A DNA stretch of 64,000 nt, taken from contig JAIFKU010000035.1 in NCBI GenBank assembly GCA_020049495.1, positions 1 to 64,000 of the forward strand, in the 5' to 3' direction. Below, piece after piece: positions 28,498 through 39,458 of the stretch. Origin of the DNA: Accumulibacter sp. Its GTDB lineage: Bacteria > Pseudomonadota > Gammaproteobacteria > Burkholderiales > Rhodocyclaceae. The notes below the pieces were generated by a model, which was not told the DNA's origin, made no database searches, and saw nothing but the letters and a program-made list of their open reading frames with translations. Position 1 is the first letter of the stretch. Every line of letters begins with the position of its first letter. Both the position numbers and the translations under genes were made by a program.

Positions 28498-29457
28498 TCA
28501 GTTCCCCGCCAGAATGCTCATGACCGCCATCCGTACCGCGATGCCGAAAGTGACCTGCGGCAGGATCACCGCCTGCGGCCCGTCGGCGACCTCGGAATCA
28601 ATTTCGACACCGCGATTCATCGGTCCAGGATGCATCACGATGGCATCGGGTTTGGCCAGTGCCAGGGTTTTCGGCGTCAATCCATAGCCTTTGAAGTATT
28701 CGCGCGCCGAGGGCAGCAAAGCCCCGTTCATGCGCTCGTTTTGCAGGCGCAGCATGATCACCACGTCACAATCCCTGAGCCCCTCCTGCAGGTCGTTGCA
28801 GACACGTACGCCCATTTTCTCGATGGCCGTCGGCAGCAGGGTCTGCGGGCCGACCGCACGGACCTGGCCGACGCCGAGCGCATTGAGTGCATGAATATCC
28901 GAGCGTGCCACGCGGGAATGGAGAATGTCGCCGACAATGGCCACGGTCAGATTGGAAAAATCCTTCTTGTAGTGGCGGATGGTATACATGTCGAGCAGGC
29001 CCTGCGTCGGGTGCGCGTGCCGTCCGTCGCCGGCATTGACCACGTGCACATCGGAGCGACCGGTACGGTGCAGGTGATCGACGATCAGGTAGGGAGCTCC
29101 GGATGACGAGTGGCGAACGACGAACATGTCGGCGTGCATGGCGACGAGATTGTCGACGGTGTCGAGCAGGGTCTCGCCCTTGGCCGTCGAGGAACGCGCC
29201 ACGTCCAGATTGATGACGTCGGCCGACAGCCGCTTGGCGGCAATTTCAAAGGTAGTGCGGGTACGTGTCGAGTTCTCGAAGAAGAGGTTGAAAACGCTCT
29301 TGCCGCGCAGTACCGGCACCTTTTTGACGTCGCGGTCGGAAACTTCGAGAAAACTCGAGGCGATGTCGAGGATACGCGTCAGCGCTTCGCGGGGCAGGCC
29401 CTCGGTCGAAAGCAGGTGGATCAGTTCGCCATTGGCATTGAGTTGAGGATTACGCAT
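28498..29457 (-). CDS. pyrB: Aspartate carbamoyltransferase catalytic subunit
   Basis: [51 protein letters not shown] 29457. Confidence 0.95.
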   Translation of the reverse strand: MRNPQLNANGELIHLLSTEGLPREALTRILDIASSFLEVSDRDVKKVPVLRGKSVFNLFFENSTRTRTTFEIAAKRLSADVINLDVARSSTAKGETLLDTVDNLVAMHADMFVVRHSSSGAPYLIVDHLHRTGRSDVHVVNAGDGRHAHPTQGLLDMYTIRHYKKDFSNLTVAIVGDILHSRVARSDIHALNALGVGQVRAVGPQTLLPTAIEKMGVRVCNDLQEGLRDCDVVIMLRLQNERMNGALLPSAREYFKGYGLTPKTLALAKPDAIVMHPGPMNRGVEIDSEVADGPQAVILPQVTFGIAVRMAVMSILAGN

Positions 29458-29956
29458 GCTGGCTGCACCTCCACTGCAGGTGTCCCGTGTCGCTGGTCTC
29501 GAGCACCAGTTCTTCGCTGTCGCCGAGGCCCGGCCGCCAGGGGCAGAACTCGGCATAGATCGGCAGCTCGCGTCCGCCACGGTCGGCAAGCACGGCGAGT
29601 CTGATGCTCGCCGGACGGCCGTAATCGAACAGTTCGTTGATGGCCGCCCGTGTGGTGCGACCGGTGTAGAGCACGTCATCGACGAGAATCAGCGAGCGGC
29701 CTTCCACGTCGAACGGAATCGAAGTGGGCTTGATCTGCGGATGCAGGCCCTTCTCGCCGAAATCATCGCGGTAGAAGGAAACGTCAATCAGACCGACTTC
29801 GCCCGGCAGTTCGAGCAATTCGCTGAGCCGGCGGGCAACCCAGGCACCTCCGCTGTGGATACCGACGAGCAGGGTGTTTGCTTGCAGTTGTGGCCGGATA
29901 AGATTGGCCAGTGTGACGCATTGCGCCTCGGCGTCAGGCAGTTCAGTGAGTGGCAT
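29450..29956 (-). CDS. pyrR: Bifunctional pyr regulator/uracil phosphoribosyltransferase PyrR
   Basis: [15 protein letters not shown] and PRPP-binding [28 protein letters not shown]; start ATG 29956. Confidence 0.9.
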   Translation of the reverse strand: MPLTELPDAEAQCVTLANLIRPQLQANTLLVGIHSGGAWVARRLSELLELPGEVGLIDVSFYRDDFGEKGLHPQIKPTSIPFDVEGRSLILVDDVLYTGRTTRAAINELFDYGRPASIRLAVLADRGGRELPIYAEFCPWRPGLGDSEELVLETSDTGHLQWRCSQHA

Positions 29957-30416
29957 GGGTATTGTGGTCCGTGGAGTTTTGAGAAGAGCGTTCAAAATAG
30001 CACTGCAGAATGATCTGGGCGGCCAGCGCATCGATATGTTCTCTGGCGCTTTGCGCATTATGGCCGCAATCGCGAAGCCTTTCTTCAGCTTCGACCGAAC
30101 TCAAGCGTTCTTCGGCATAATCGACGGCCAGGCCGAAGCGTCCGCGCAACTGGTTGGCAAAACGCGTGCAGCGCGCGGTCATGGCGTGAGCCGAGCCGTC
30201 GAGGGCCACGGGCAGACCGACAACCAGACTGCCGGGTTGCCATTCCCTGATCAGCGCCGCTATGGCTGCAAAGCGTCCGGCGTTGGCTTCGCAGTGGATT
30301 GTGGTCAAGGGGTGCGCCTGGCCAAGCGTCCACTCGCCAACAGCGACGCCTATCCTTTTTTCGCCGAAATCAAAGGCCAGTACCGTGCCGCGGTGATGAC
30401 GGGCAGGTTCAGGCAT
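29943..30416 (-). CDS. ruvX: Holliday junction resolvase-like protein RuvX/YqgF
   Basis: [18 protein letters not shown]...[28 protein letters not shown]...[17 protein letters not shown]. Confidence 0.92.
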   Translation of the reverse strand: MPEPARHHRGTVLAFDFGEKRIGVAVGEWTLGQAHPLTTIHCEANAGRFAAIAALIREWQPGSLVVGLPVALDGSAHAMTARCTRFANQLRGRFGLAVDYAEERLSSVEAEERLRDCGHNAQSAREHIDALAAQIILQCYFERSSQNSTDHNTHATH

Positions 30417-30978
30417 GCCCGGCGTTTCCGGCAAGATTGGCAAAATCGATACCGAGGATTTCCATTGCCGAAAGGAGCCTTTCTTCGAAGGGGAGGTCAA
30501 ACAGGATACGCGGGTCGGCCGGCACAGTCAGCCAGGCATTCTGGGCCAGTTCATGTTCGAGCTGGCCGGCACTCCAGCCGGAATAGCCGAGGGTGACCAT
30601 CATTTCGCGCGGCAACCCGGCGCGGGCAACGGACTGCAGGACATCGCGCGAACTGGTGAGGCCAACCTCCCGATTGACCGCCAGCGTCGATTGCCATGCA
30701 CCGATGGGGCGATGCAGAACAAAGCCGCGGTCGGTTTGTACCGGACCGCCGAAAAAGACCGGCAGATGCGCCAGATTGGCGGACTCTCCGGAGTCAAACG
30801 GCACGTCGATTTTTTCGAAGAGAGTGGCCAGATTCATGTCGATCGGACGGTTTACAATGATGCCAAGCGTGCCCTGATCGTTGTGTTCGGCAATATAGAT
30901 CAGGGATTTTGAAAAAAAAGGATCCTCCATCGCCGGCATGGCAATGAGAAAATGATCGGTCAGGTTCATGCGGTGCAT
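30409..30978 (-). CDS. yqgE: YqgE/AlgH family protein
   Basis: [42 protein letters not shown]...[16 protein letters not shown]. Confidence 0.92.
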   Translation of the reverse strand: MHRMNLTDHFLIAMPAMEDPFFSKSLIYIAEHNDQGTLGIIVNRPIDMNLATLFEKIDVPFDSGESANLAHLPVFFGGPVQTDRGFVLHRPIGAWQSTLAVNREVGLTSSRDVLQSVARAGLPREMMVTLGYSGWSAGQLEHELAQNAWLTVPADPRILFDLPFEERLLSAMEILGIDFANLAGNAGHA

Positions 30979-31022
30979 GCCTGCATTTTAATCTCTGGCA
31001 GCGCCCGATACAAAGGTAATCA

Positions 31023-32465
31023 ATGCTTGATTCGGTTCTTGTCTGGTTCAGACGCGACCTGCGCGACTACGATCACGCAGCGCTTGCCGAGGCCTCGCGG
31101 CGTGCGTGGCAGGTATTCTGCACCTTTGTCTTTGATCGCGAGATTCTTGACGCCTTGCCGAACCGAAGCGACCGGCGCGTCGAGTTCATACGCGAGTCGC
31201 TGGTCGAACTCGATGCGGCCTTGCGCCGGCGGGGCGGTGGCCTGATTGTCCGTCACGCCTGGGCGAGCAACGAGATTCCGCGACTGGCCAGCGAACTCGG
31301 GGTAGCGGCGGTGTTCGTCAATCGCGATTACGAGCCCCGGGCCAAGGCGCGTGACGCAGCGGTTGAAGCCGCATTGGGCAGGCTCGGAATCAGTTTTGAG
31401 TCATTCAAGGATCAGGCAGTTTTTGAAGGGCCCGAGGTGCTGACGCAGGCTGCTCGCCCCTATACCGTGTTTACTCCCTACAAGAAGGCCTGGCTGAAGC
31501 GCCTGACCGACGACGATCTGGCCCCGCACACCACCCGTGCAGGCGGCCAACTGGTCGCAGCGTCTGGTAATACGGACGTGCCGTCGCTGGCAGAAATCGG
31601 TTTCGCGCCTGCCGGTTTGCCTGCAACAGGCCTTGTTCCGGGAATGTCCGGCGCCCGCCAGCGACTTGATGAGTTTCGTGCGCGCATCGCAGCCTACAAG
31701 GCACAGCGCGATTTTCCTGCGCTGAAGGGCACATCCGGCCTGTCGGTTCATCTGCGTTTCGGCACCGTTTCCATTCGCGAACTGGTTTCCGCGGCGTTGA
31801 CCGACGGCGCAAGGCAGGGCCGGGAAGGTGCTGAAAGCTGGCTTTCCGAGCTGATCTGGCGCGATTTCTACTTCATGATTCTCGATCACTTCCCGCATGT
31901 CGTCGAGCGTTCCTTCCGACCGCACTACGAGGCGCTTGTCTGGGAGCAGGGAAGCCATGCGGACACCCTGTTTGGCGCGTGGTGCGCGGCAAAAACGGGT
32001 TATCCACTGGTTGATGCGGCGATGCGGCAGTTGAACGGCACAGGGTTCATGCACAACCGTTTGCGCATGGTCGTGGCCTCGTTTCTGAGCAAGGACCTGG
32101 GTATCGACTGGCGGCGCGGCGAAGCCTACTTCGCCGCGCAACTCATCGATTACGATCTGTCCGCCAATAACGGTGGCTGGCAGTGGGCGGCGTCAACCGG
32201 CTGTGATGCCCAGCCCTACTTCCGTATCTTCAATCCGCTAAGGCAGTCGGAGCGCTTTGATCCGGGCGGCTGTTTCATCCGCCAGTATCTGCCCGAGTTG
32301 GCCGCCGTACCGGACCGGTTCATCCACGCACCATGGCGCATGAATGCCGCCGAGCAGTCCGCCTGCGGGGTGATTGTCGGCCGGGATACACCGCAGCCTG
32401 TTGTCGAGCACGACACGGCCAGACAGAGGACGCTGGAGCGCTACGCGGCGGTGGCGGGTCGCTGA
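31023..32465 (+). CDS. phrB: Deoxyribodipyrimidine photolyase (cryptochrome/photolyase family)
   Basis: LVWFRRDLRDYDHAAL...AYKAQRDFPALKGTSGLSVHLRFGTVSIREL...NGTGFMHNRLRMVVASFLSKDLGIDWRRGEAYFAAQLIDYDLSANNGGWQWAASTGCD. Confidence 0.95.
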   Translation: MLDSVLVWFRRDLRDYDHAALAEASRRAWQVFCTFVFDREILDALPNRSDRRVEFIRESLVELDAALRRRGGGLIVRHAWASNEIPRLASELGVAAVFVNRDYEPRAKARDAAVEAALGRLGISFESFKDQAVFEGPEVLTQAARPYTVFTPYKKAWLKRLTDDDLAPHTTRAGGQLVAASGNTDVPSLAEIGFAPAGLPATGLVPGMSGARQRLDEFRARIAAYKAQRDFPALKGTSGLSVHLRFGTVSIRELVSAALTDGARQGREGAESWLSELIWRDFYFMILDHFPHVVERSFRPHYEALVWEQGSHADTLFGAWCAAKTGYPLVDAAMRQLNGTGFMHNRLRMVVASFLSKDLGIDWRRGEAYFAAQLIDYDLSANNGGWQWAASTGCDAQPYFRIFNPLRQSERFDPGGCFIRQYLPELAAVPDRFIHAPWRMNAAEQSACGVIVGRDTPQPVVEHDTARQRTLERYAAVAGR

Positions 32466-35400
32466 CGGTTGACGTAATCAGCCACCAGCTGCAGCAGTTC
32501 GTCTTCCTGATACGGCTTGCCAAGGTAGTGGTTGACGCCGATCTCGAAGGCATAAACACGGTGCTTGTCGGCCGTGCGCGAGGTGATCATGATGATCGGG
32601 ATGTCTTTCAGACGGGCGTCGGCACGGATGTTCCGCGTCAGGTCAAAGCCGTCCAGACGCGGCATTTCGATATCGACCAGCATGACGTCAGGAACCACGT
32701 CAATCAGGATTTCCAGGGCATCGACGCCATCCTTGGCGGTAATCACCTGGTAGCCTTCGCGAGCGAGCAGCCGACCGGTGATCTTGCGCACGGTCAGCGA
32801 ATCGTCGACCACCATGACCGTCGGCAGTCTGGCCGTAGCCGCCTCTTCTGCCGAGAGCACCGGCGCACTCGGTACCGGCGAAGCAAACTCGGCAACAGGA
32901 GCCCGGCTGCTCAGCGCCACCGGGTTGAGAATCAGCACGACCTGGCCATCGCCAAGCACGGTCGCCCCGTCGACCCCGATGACACGGGCCAGTTGGGGAC
33001 CGATGTTCTTGACGACGATTTCCCTGTTGCCCATCAGTTCATCGACCTGGACAGCAATCCGCCGGACACCGCTGCGCAGCAGCAGGACCCAGTACTGGCG
33101 GCGCTGTTCCGGCAGGGCTTGCGTGTCACCGAGCAGATGCTGCAGGTAACTGAAGGGATAATGCTGCCCCATCCACTCGGCCGCTCCGGCATCGCGAATG
33201 CGCGTCAGACCCTCTTCCTTGAGATCGAGCACCTGCTCGATCATGACTGAAGGAATCGCGTAGCGTTTGTTGCCGGCACGCGCCAGCAGTGCCTTGGTCA
33301 CCGCCAGCGTCAGCGGTATATAAAGGCGGAATTGCGTACCCTGGCCGGGAACTGAGGATATTTCAATGCGCCCGCCGATGCTGCTGACTTCCGTCTTGAC
33401 CACATCCATGCCGACGCCACGGCCGGAGATCTGCGAAACTTCGGACGCCGTAGAAAAACCGGCGGCAAAAATCATCTCGCCGAGGCGCTCCGTATCGGCC
33501 TCTTCATCCGCACCGAGCAGACCGGAGGCAATGGCGCGCGCACGGATGCGTTCATAATCGAGTCCGGCACCATCGTCAGCAAGGCTCAGGATGATTTCGT
33601 TGCCTTCCTGTTTGACGGCCAGCGAAATCTCGCCGTGTTCCGGCTTGCCCAGCGCCAGACGGACCTCGCGCTCCTCCAGGCCGTGCGCGATGGCATTGCG
33701 CAGCATGTGCTCCAGCGGCGCGCCCATCTTGTCCAGCACGCTGCGGTCGAGTTCGACCTGTCGGCCTATGATTTCAAGGTTGGCGCGCTTGTCGAGATCC
33801 TTGGAGGTCTGCCGGACGATGCGATACAGGCGGTCGGCCAGGCTGCCGAAAGGAACCATGCGCACCGCCATCAGTTCCTGCTGCACTTCGCGATTCAGGC
33901 GAGCCTGGGCGAGGATTGCCGCGTTTGCATCGTCAAGGTTCTTGAGCAGGTGCTGCTGCACCGTGCCGACGTCGTTGACCGACTCAGCCATCATCCGGGT
34001 CAGTTCCTGGAAGCGGGTGAAGCGGTCGAATTCCAGCGGGTCGAATCCAGCATGCTGGATGTCGGCCTGCGCGGTGCGTGACTGCATTTGCGATTCGGCC
34101 TGAATTTCAATTTCACGCAACTGGCGGCGCAGACGAATCACGTTTTCTGTCAGATCAAGCAAGGATTCCTTCAGGCTGCGCATTTCGCCCTCGATCCGTG
34201 CCCGGGCAATCGACAATTCGCCGGCTTCGTTAACCAGTCGATCGATAAGGTCGGCGCGCACACGCAGGGTGGCGCGCTGTGCCGTGGCATCAACCTCGGC
34301 CTCGGCAACAGCGGTACGCAAGCGATCGGCACGGCGTTCGGTGCCGATGGCGACCGCTTGTTTAACCGGAGCTTCGGTTTCGGCAACCGCGATCACCGCG
34401 GGTACCGCTTCGACGGGTTCTACTGTGGCTGCGGGAGGTGCTTCCAGCGTCTCGCCGCGCTGTAGGCGTTCTACGATGTGCAGAACGTCATCAAAGTTGT
34501 TGGCGATTTCGTCAATGACTTCAGGCGGAGCATTGCCATAGCGATTGGCTTCTTCAACGCGTGTCTCGATGGCGTGCGTAATTTCACCCAGATTCATCGC
34601 CCCGGCCATACGCGCACTGCCCTTCAGGGTGTGCAACAGCCGCGTCAGGGTACGCACCGCGTCCGCATTGTCCGGTGCGCTGCGCCAGATGCGCAACTGG
34701 GCAGCAATGTCCTGGTCAAGATCAAGCGCTTCTTCGATGAAGATGGGCAGCAACTGTTCATCAATCTCGTCCTGCAATTGCGGGAGCTTCGCAACAACAG
34801 GCACGGGTTGAGGGAATTCGATGCTGACGGCTTCGGGCGGCGCCGGTTCTTCAGCCCCCCCTGCCCGCTCCGGCGCAGCTTCGTCGCCCACAGACGGCGC
34901 CGGCTGAGCCACCAGGCTTACCGGATAGAGTGCGTCGAGAGCATCGATCAGGCCGGAAGGAATATCGAGGTTCCTGCACTCGGCAAGGGCCGACAGCATC
35001 AGCTCGATTTCGCCAATCGCCTGCCTGATTATGCCAACAGCTTCAAGGCTGCCAGGCTGCGCCGAGAGGTCACGACGCTGCAGAGCGTGTTCCAGCGCCA
35101 ACCCCAACCGATTGACCGGAGCAATGCCGACGGTTGCGGAAATACCGGCGAGCGTATGCGCCGCCCGGTACATGTCGTGCGGTGTAAGGCTTAGTTCATC
35201 GCCTTCAAGGACGGGGAATTCGTGCTGAAGAGTGGCCAGGTGGACACGGGCTTCCTCGGAGAATATCTCATAAAGCGCCGGTGAAAGAGCGGGTTGAACC
35301 GGTGCCTCGGGAACGGGGGAAAGCGGCGCCTCGTCCGGAACAGCCACGAGCTCTGGCCTCTCGTCCGCCACCGGCAGTTGTGATTCGGTGTCGAAATCGG

Positions 35401-38065
35401 CATCCGGAATAACTGCCGTGTCGAGATCAATGGTGAAATCGCCATCATCAGTTTTGGCTGGCGGCGCCGGCGGGAATCCCAGCGTGATGATCTCTGCGCT
35501 GTGCAGCGGGGGCTCAGGAGGCGGGGCAGCCTCAAAGGGAACAACGTTCGAGAGCAGATCTTCCGCCTCGGCCTCGGGTTCAAGGTCGGGGCCTGACGTT
35601 GCGGGTACGGGAGCCGGCCCTGCTGCGCCCGGCTCGTCTTCGCCGCTGCGCCTAAGGGATTGGGCTAGCGCGACCAGAGCGCCCGGATCAGGGGCCGCTC
35701 CGGAGTGTGTTTCCAGATGTTTGACCCAGGCGGTGAAAACGCTGTGCGCCTGTTCGATCAGATTGAACATGGGCAGGCCGACTTCCAGCTCCTGCCGCAG
35801 CCAGAGGTTAAGTGTCTGCTCCACGGCCCAGGCGGTCTCACCGATGTCCTTGAGGCCAACCATCCGCCCGCTGCCCTTGAGGGTGTGGAAGGACCGCCTG
35901 ATCGTGGTCAGCAATTCAACGTCATGCGCCTGATCTCTCAGCAGCAGCAGGCTGTCATTGATCGTGGCCAGCACTTCGCTGGCTTCTTCAAGGAAGATGC
36001 CCAGCAGTTCGGCGTCGAGTTCTTCGTTGCTGGCCTGTGAAAGCTGGATGGTTTCCGCTGACGGCTTGAGCGATTCCGTCAGTTCCGGCTTGAGGGTGGC
36101 CATGGCCAGGTCAAGCTGTGGCGGGGCATCCTCTCCGGCTTCCAGCGCCGAGAGCATGGCCTTGGTCTGTTCGCCAAGGGCGGAATCGGCAACCAGATCG
36201 GCATCGTTTTTCAGCGCCGTCAGATTTTGCCTGATTTCCTCGCGCAGGCCCGCATCACCCGGCTGTTCCTTGAGCGCATTAAGCAGCGCATGGGTTTCGA
36301 TCTTCTGCTGTTCGACTTCCTGTTCGACCGTCAGGCCGGATTCGTCTTCTTCGGACGCTTCGCTTGCCGGTTCCGGACCGGACTGCATGCGCCGGACAAA
36401 ACTCTCGAAGTCGACGGTGCCGTGTTGCAGCGAATCGATAAAGAAGCCGATCATCGACAGTTGATTGGCAACGCCCTCGAAATCGCTTTCCAGGGGCACA
36501 TATCCGGGATCCGCAAAGCGCTTGATCTCCGCCGCGCATTCGCGCAAGGCCACGGCAGCTCCGTCGTAGCGCATCATGCTCAAGGCCCCGGCCACCTGAC
36601 GCAACGGCGTTTCCAGGCTTTCGAGTTCGGCATGCTTGTCGGCATCGCGGAAGAAGCCATCGAGCACTTGCTCGATCTGTCCGAGATTGCTTTGAATCTC
36701 CTTGGCCACATGTCCGACCAGCAGTTTTTCCTGCGCCAGGCGAGACATCTCGTCAAGCAGGGGGATTTCTGATCCGGGCTGCGGTGGCGTTCCGGCAATG
36801 CAGCCATGAATCCGCGCCACGGTGACGTCGACCTGGTGCGCGAAATCGCTGCCGAGCCGCTGGAAGTTTTCCTGGGCGTTCTGGGTGAGCAGTATCGCCG
36901 TTGCGATTTCCATCGCCAGCGCTTCCGAATGACGGGCACTGTCTTCCGACAACCAGTTGGCCGCCGCTGCAATGGCTTGTGCCAGACGACGGAAATCGGT
37001 ATGGCCAAGCTGTTCGACCAGCGAGGACAGTGTATTGGCATGCTCCCTGAATACGGGGAATGACTGCGCGGTCCCCGCGCAGTACTTGTTCCAGGCTTCC
37101 TCGGTGGCCGTAATGGCTTCGCGCAGCTTGCGGCGAACGGTTTCTTTCGGCGCCGGGGCCGTTGTTTCCGTCGTCGGGATGATGGCTTGCAACTGATAGG
37201 TCTTTTTGACCTGCTGCACTGCAGTGTTGTTGCTGTCCGCATTGGCAACAAAATAGAGCGCATCGCGCATCAACCGCTCGGCAACGTTTCTCGATCCCTC
37301 GAATAGCCGGCGAATCTGCAGGTCGATACGTACGCACAACTGCTTGATATTCGTTTCTTCCGGCAAGGCCCCCTCGGCCAGTGCGGAGAGAAAACCGGTG
37401 GCAATCCACCAGAACGAGCGCGCCGTTGCCGCCTCCTGCGTGGCTTCTATGAGTTTGACCGCCTCCAGCATTTCACTGACGCCGCTGCGATCCCGTGGCG
37501 CGCGTAACCAGGCCAGGAATCCGCGCTGGAAACGGGCGCGCTCCTGGCGCAGGAAGCGCTGGAACTGGCTCTGCGACATCTTGATGACGGGTGATTCGCG
37601 ACGCGGAAGACGTACGCTCAAATCAGGAAAGAAAAGATCGGAGGCTGCGACCTGTGCAACACCACGTGCTTCCTGGACCTCACGGTAGAGCGAAAGGAGC
37701 CGCAGAGGCTGGTTCGGCTGGCCACTGATCAGGTCATCAAGATAGTGCCCGATGGCCGCCAGCGCACGTTGCGCAAGCGCGATGGAGGCTTCGCCGGCGG
37801 GCCGGGCCTGTTGCTCGATCGACTCGAGCATGGCTTCCACAGCCTGGGCAAACTGCATTACGCCGTCCAGGCCGACGATCGTCAGGGCACCCTGAACCTG
37901 GTGCAGGTGCGTGCGACAAAACTTGATCTGCGTCAGGTCGCCGCTGCCGGCGACAACACTGGCCGTGAAGTTATGCAGCGCCTGGTCGGCACGCTCCAGC
38001 GCCAGGTCAATCTCGCTCTTGACCCAGGTCAGCGGGCCGACATCGAATTCGGTCGCGGCATTCAT
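32441..38065 (-). CDS. chpA: ChpA/PilL-type multi-Hpt hybrid chemotaxis histidine kinase with C-terminal receiver
   Basis: Hpt-like motifs HTLKGSGRMVG, HTLAGISATVG, HTLKGSARMAG; CheA kinase HALEHRN-type region (MGAPLEHMLRNAIAHGLE, GRGVGMDVV); CheW-like region; receiver VMVVDDSLTVRKITGRLL. Confidence 0.93.
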   Translation of the reverse strand: MNAATEFDVGPLTWVKSEIDLALERADQALHNFTASVVAGSGDLTQIKFCRTHLHQVQGALTIVGLDGVMQFAQAVEAMLESIEQQARPAGEASIALAQRALAAIGHYLDDLISGQPNQPLRLLSLYREVQEARGVAQVAASDLFFPDLSVRLPRRESPVIKMSQSQFQRFLRQERARFQRGFLAWLRAPRDRSGVSEMLEAVKLIEATQEAATARSFWWIATGFLSALAEGALPEETNIKQLCVRIDLQIRRLFEGSRNVAERLMRDALYFVANADSNNTAVQQVKKTYQLQAIIPTTETTAPAPKETVRRKLREAITATEEAWNKYCAGTAQSFPVFREHANTLSSLVEQLGHTDFRRLAQAIAAAANWLSEDSARHSEALAMEIATAILLTQNAQENFQRLGSDFAHQVDVTVARIHGCIAGTPPQPGSEIPLLDEMSRLAQEKLLVGHVAKEIQSNLGQIEQVLDGFFRDADKHAELESLETPLRQVAGALSMMRYDGAAVALRECAAEIKRFADPGYVPLESDFEGVANQLSMIGFFIDSLQHGTVDFESFVRRMQSGPEPASEASEEDESGLTVEQEVEQQKIETHALLNALKEQPGDAGLREEIRQNLTALKNDADLVADSALGEQTKAMLSALEAGEDAPPQLDLAMATLKPELTESLKPSAETIQLSQASNEELDAELLGIFLEEASEVLATINDSLLLLRDQAHDVELLTTIRRSFHTLKGSGRMVGLKDIGETAWAVEQTLNLWLRQELEVGLPMFNLIEQAHSVFTAWVKHLETHSGAAPDPGALVALAQSLRRSGEDEPGAAGPAPVPATSGPDLEPEAEAEDLLSNVVPFEAAPPPEPPLHSAEIITLGFPPAPPAKTDDGDFTIDLDTAVIPDADFDTESQLPVADERPELVAVPDEAPLSPVPEAPVQPALSPALYEIFSEEARVHLATLQHEFPVLEGDELSLTPHDMYRAAHTLAGISATVGIAPVNRLGLALEHALQRRDLSAQPGSLEAVGIIRQAIGEIELMLSALAECRNLDIPSGLIDALDALYPVSLVAQPAPSVGDEAAPERAGGAEEPAPPEAVSIEFPQPVPVVAKLPQLQDEIDEQLLPIFIEEALDLDQDIAAQLRIWRSAPDNADAVRTLTRLLHTLKGSARMAGAMNLGEITHAIETRVEEANRYGNAPPEVIDEIANNFDDVLHIVERLQRGETLEAPPAATVEPVEAVPAVIAVAETEAPVKQAVAIGTERRADRLRTAVAEAEVDATAQRATLRVRADLIDRLVNEAGELSIARARIEGEMRSLKESLLDLTENVIRLRRQLREIEIQAESQMQSRTAQADIQHAGFDPLEFDRFTRFQELTRMMAESVNDVGTVQQHLLKNLDDANAAILAQARLNREVQQELMAVRMVPFGSLADRLYRIVRQTSKDLDKRANLEIIGRQVELDRSVLDKMGAPLEHMLRNAIAHGLEEREVRLALGKPEHGEISLAVKQEGNEIILSLADDGAGLDYERIRARAIASGLLGADEEADTERLGEMIFAAGFSTASEVSQISGRGVGMDVVKTEVSSIGGRIEISSVPGQGTQFRLYIPLTLAVTKALLARAGNKRYAIPSVMIEQVLDLKEEGLTRIRDAGAAEWMGQHYPFSYLQHLLGDTQALPEQRRQYWVLLLRSGVRRIAVQVDELMGNREIVVKNIGPQLARVIGVDGATVLGDGQVVLILNPVALSSRAPVAEFASPVPSAPVLSAEEAATARLPTVMVVDDSLTVRKITGRLLAREGYQVITAKDGVDALEILIDVVPDVMLVDIEMPRLDGFDLTRNIRADARLKDIPIIMITSRTADKHRVYAFEIGVNHYLGKPYQEDELLQLVADYVNRQRPATAA

Positions 38066-38067
38066 GT

Positions 38068-38577
38068 TTAAACGCCAATGTCCATAAAACGATCATCCGC
38101 CAGGAGTTCTCGAACGTTCAGCATTTTCCAGCGCCGTCCTTCGTTATCGCTATAGGCCTCTCGCGCCCATGCCGGCGCATTCGGATCGACCGCAACCGGG
38201 GTCAGTGCCTCATGATTGCGCAATCCAAGCATCCGGGTGACCAGCAGCGCCGCGTTGTTGCCATGGCGGGTACCAATCAGCAACAGCCGCGAACTGGCAT
38301 TCTGCGGGGTCGCTTCCTTGCCCTGAAAAGCAGAGAAGTCGGCAACCGAATAGAGATTCCCCCGGATATTGGCGATCCCGACAAACCAGTGCTTGGTCAA
38401 AGGCACACTGGACAAGGGGGTCAGCGGAATGATTTCGCCCGAATCGGCGAGGCTGAGCAGCCAGTACTCTGCGCCGGCCTGGATGCCAAGCAGACCCGCA
38501 GCGTTGCGGTCACCCGCCCCGGCAAGCCGCGTTGCCAGGTGCGCCTGAAACTCGCGGAGGCTGCCTCGTTTTGCCAT
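38068..38577 (-). CDS. pilI: PilI-like CheW adaptor
   Basis: CheW-like protein, 169 aa: WFVGIANIRGNLYSVADFSAFQG; directly upstream of chpA. Confidence 0.87.
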   Translation of the reverse strand: MAKRGSLREFQAHLATRLAGAGDRNAAGLLGIQAGAEYWLLSLADSGEIIPLTPLSSVPLTKHWFVGIANIRGNLYSVADFSAFQGKEATPQNASSRLLLIGTRHGNNAALLVTRMLGLRNHEALTPVAVDPNAPAWAREAYSDNEGRRWKMLNVRELLADDRFMDIGV

Positions 38578-38589
38578 ACGTAATGATGT

Positions 38590-38952
38590 CTATAGGGCGG
38601 CGATCTTGGCCAGCAACTCTTCGCCATTGATCGGCTTGGCCAGATAATCCTGTGCGCCTTGACGCAGGCCCCATATCTTGTCGGTTTCCTGGCCCTTGGA
38701 GGTGCACACGATGACCGGAATGTGCTTGGTTATTTCGTCGCGGGTCAGAGTCCGGGTGGCCTGATAGCCATTGAGGCCGGGCATCACGACGTCCATCAGG
38801 ATCAGGTCGGGCAATTCGGATTTTGCCTTCGCGATACCCTCTTCGCCATTCTCGGCTGTCGTGACCTGATAGCCGCCTCTGGTCAGCAGTTCAACCAGGA
38901 CATGACGCTCGGTTGGCGAATCGTCGACGACGAGGATTTTCTTGACGGGCAT
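38590..38952 (-). CDS. pilH: PilH-like response regulator
   Basis: KKILVVDDSPTERHVLVELLTRGGY...LILMDVVMPGLNGYQATR...GAQDYLAKPI. Confidence 0.9.
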   Translation of the reverse strand: MPVKKILVVDDSPTERHVLVELLTRGGYQVTTAENGEEGIAKAKSELPDLILMDVVMPGLNGYQATRTLTRDEITKHIPVIVCTSKGQETDKIWGLRQGAQDYLAKPINGEELLAKIAAL

Positions 38953-38996
38953 GGCGATAACTCCCTAATGTTCCTTGATAACGGGCAAATGCTGTC

Positions 38997-39458
38997 TCAG
39001 GCCGACGGCGGCGCAAAGGTCGCGACCGATTGCAACAGACTGTCTTTGGTAAAGGGCTTGGTCAGGTACTGGTCGGATCCGACCATGCGGCCGCGTGCGC
39101 GATCAAACAGACCGTCCTTGGAGGAAAGCATGATTACCGGCGTGTTGCGAAAACGCTGGTTTTTCTTGATCAGGGCGCAGGTCTGATAACCATCGAGCCG
39201 CGGCATCATGATGTCACAGAAAATGACGGAAGGCTGGTGATCGGCGATTTTCGCCAGCGCGTCAAAACCATCCTCGGCGAGAACCACCTGACATCCGGCC
39301 TGGACGAGAAAAATCTCCGCGCTACGCCGGATCGTATTGCTGTCATCGATGATCATCACCTTGATGCCACCCAGATTTGCCGCTTGAACCAATTCCTGTC
39401 TCCAGAGTTCCCCTTCGGTTGGAGTCCTGAGCGCGCGCCTGAGCGTCCAGAAACGCAC
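38997..39458 (-). CDS. pilG: PilG-like response regulator (start uncertain)
   Basis: VMIIDDSNTIRRSAEIFLVQAGCQVVLAEDGFDALAKI...FCDIMMPRLDGYQTC...QYLTKPFTKDSLL. Confidence 0.9.
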   Translation of the reverse strand: MRFWTLRRALRTPTEGELWRQELVQAANLGGIKVMIIDDSNTIRRSAEIFLVQAGCQVVLAEDGFDALAKIADHQPSVIFCDIMMPRLDGYQTCALIKKNQRFRNTPVIMLSSKDGLFDRARGRMVGSDQYLTKPFTKDSLLQSVATFAPPSA

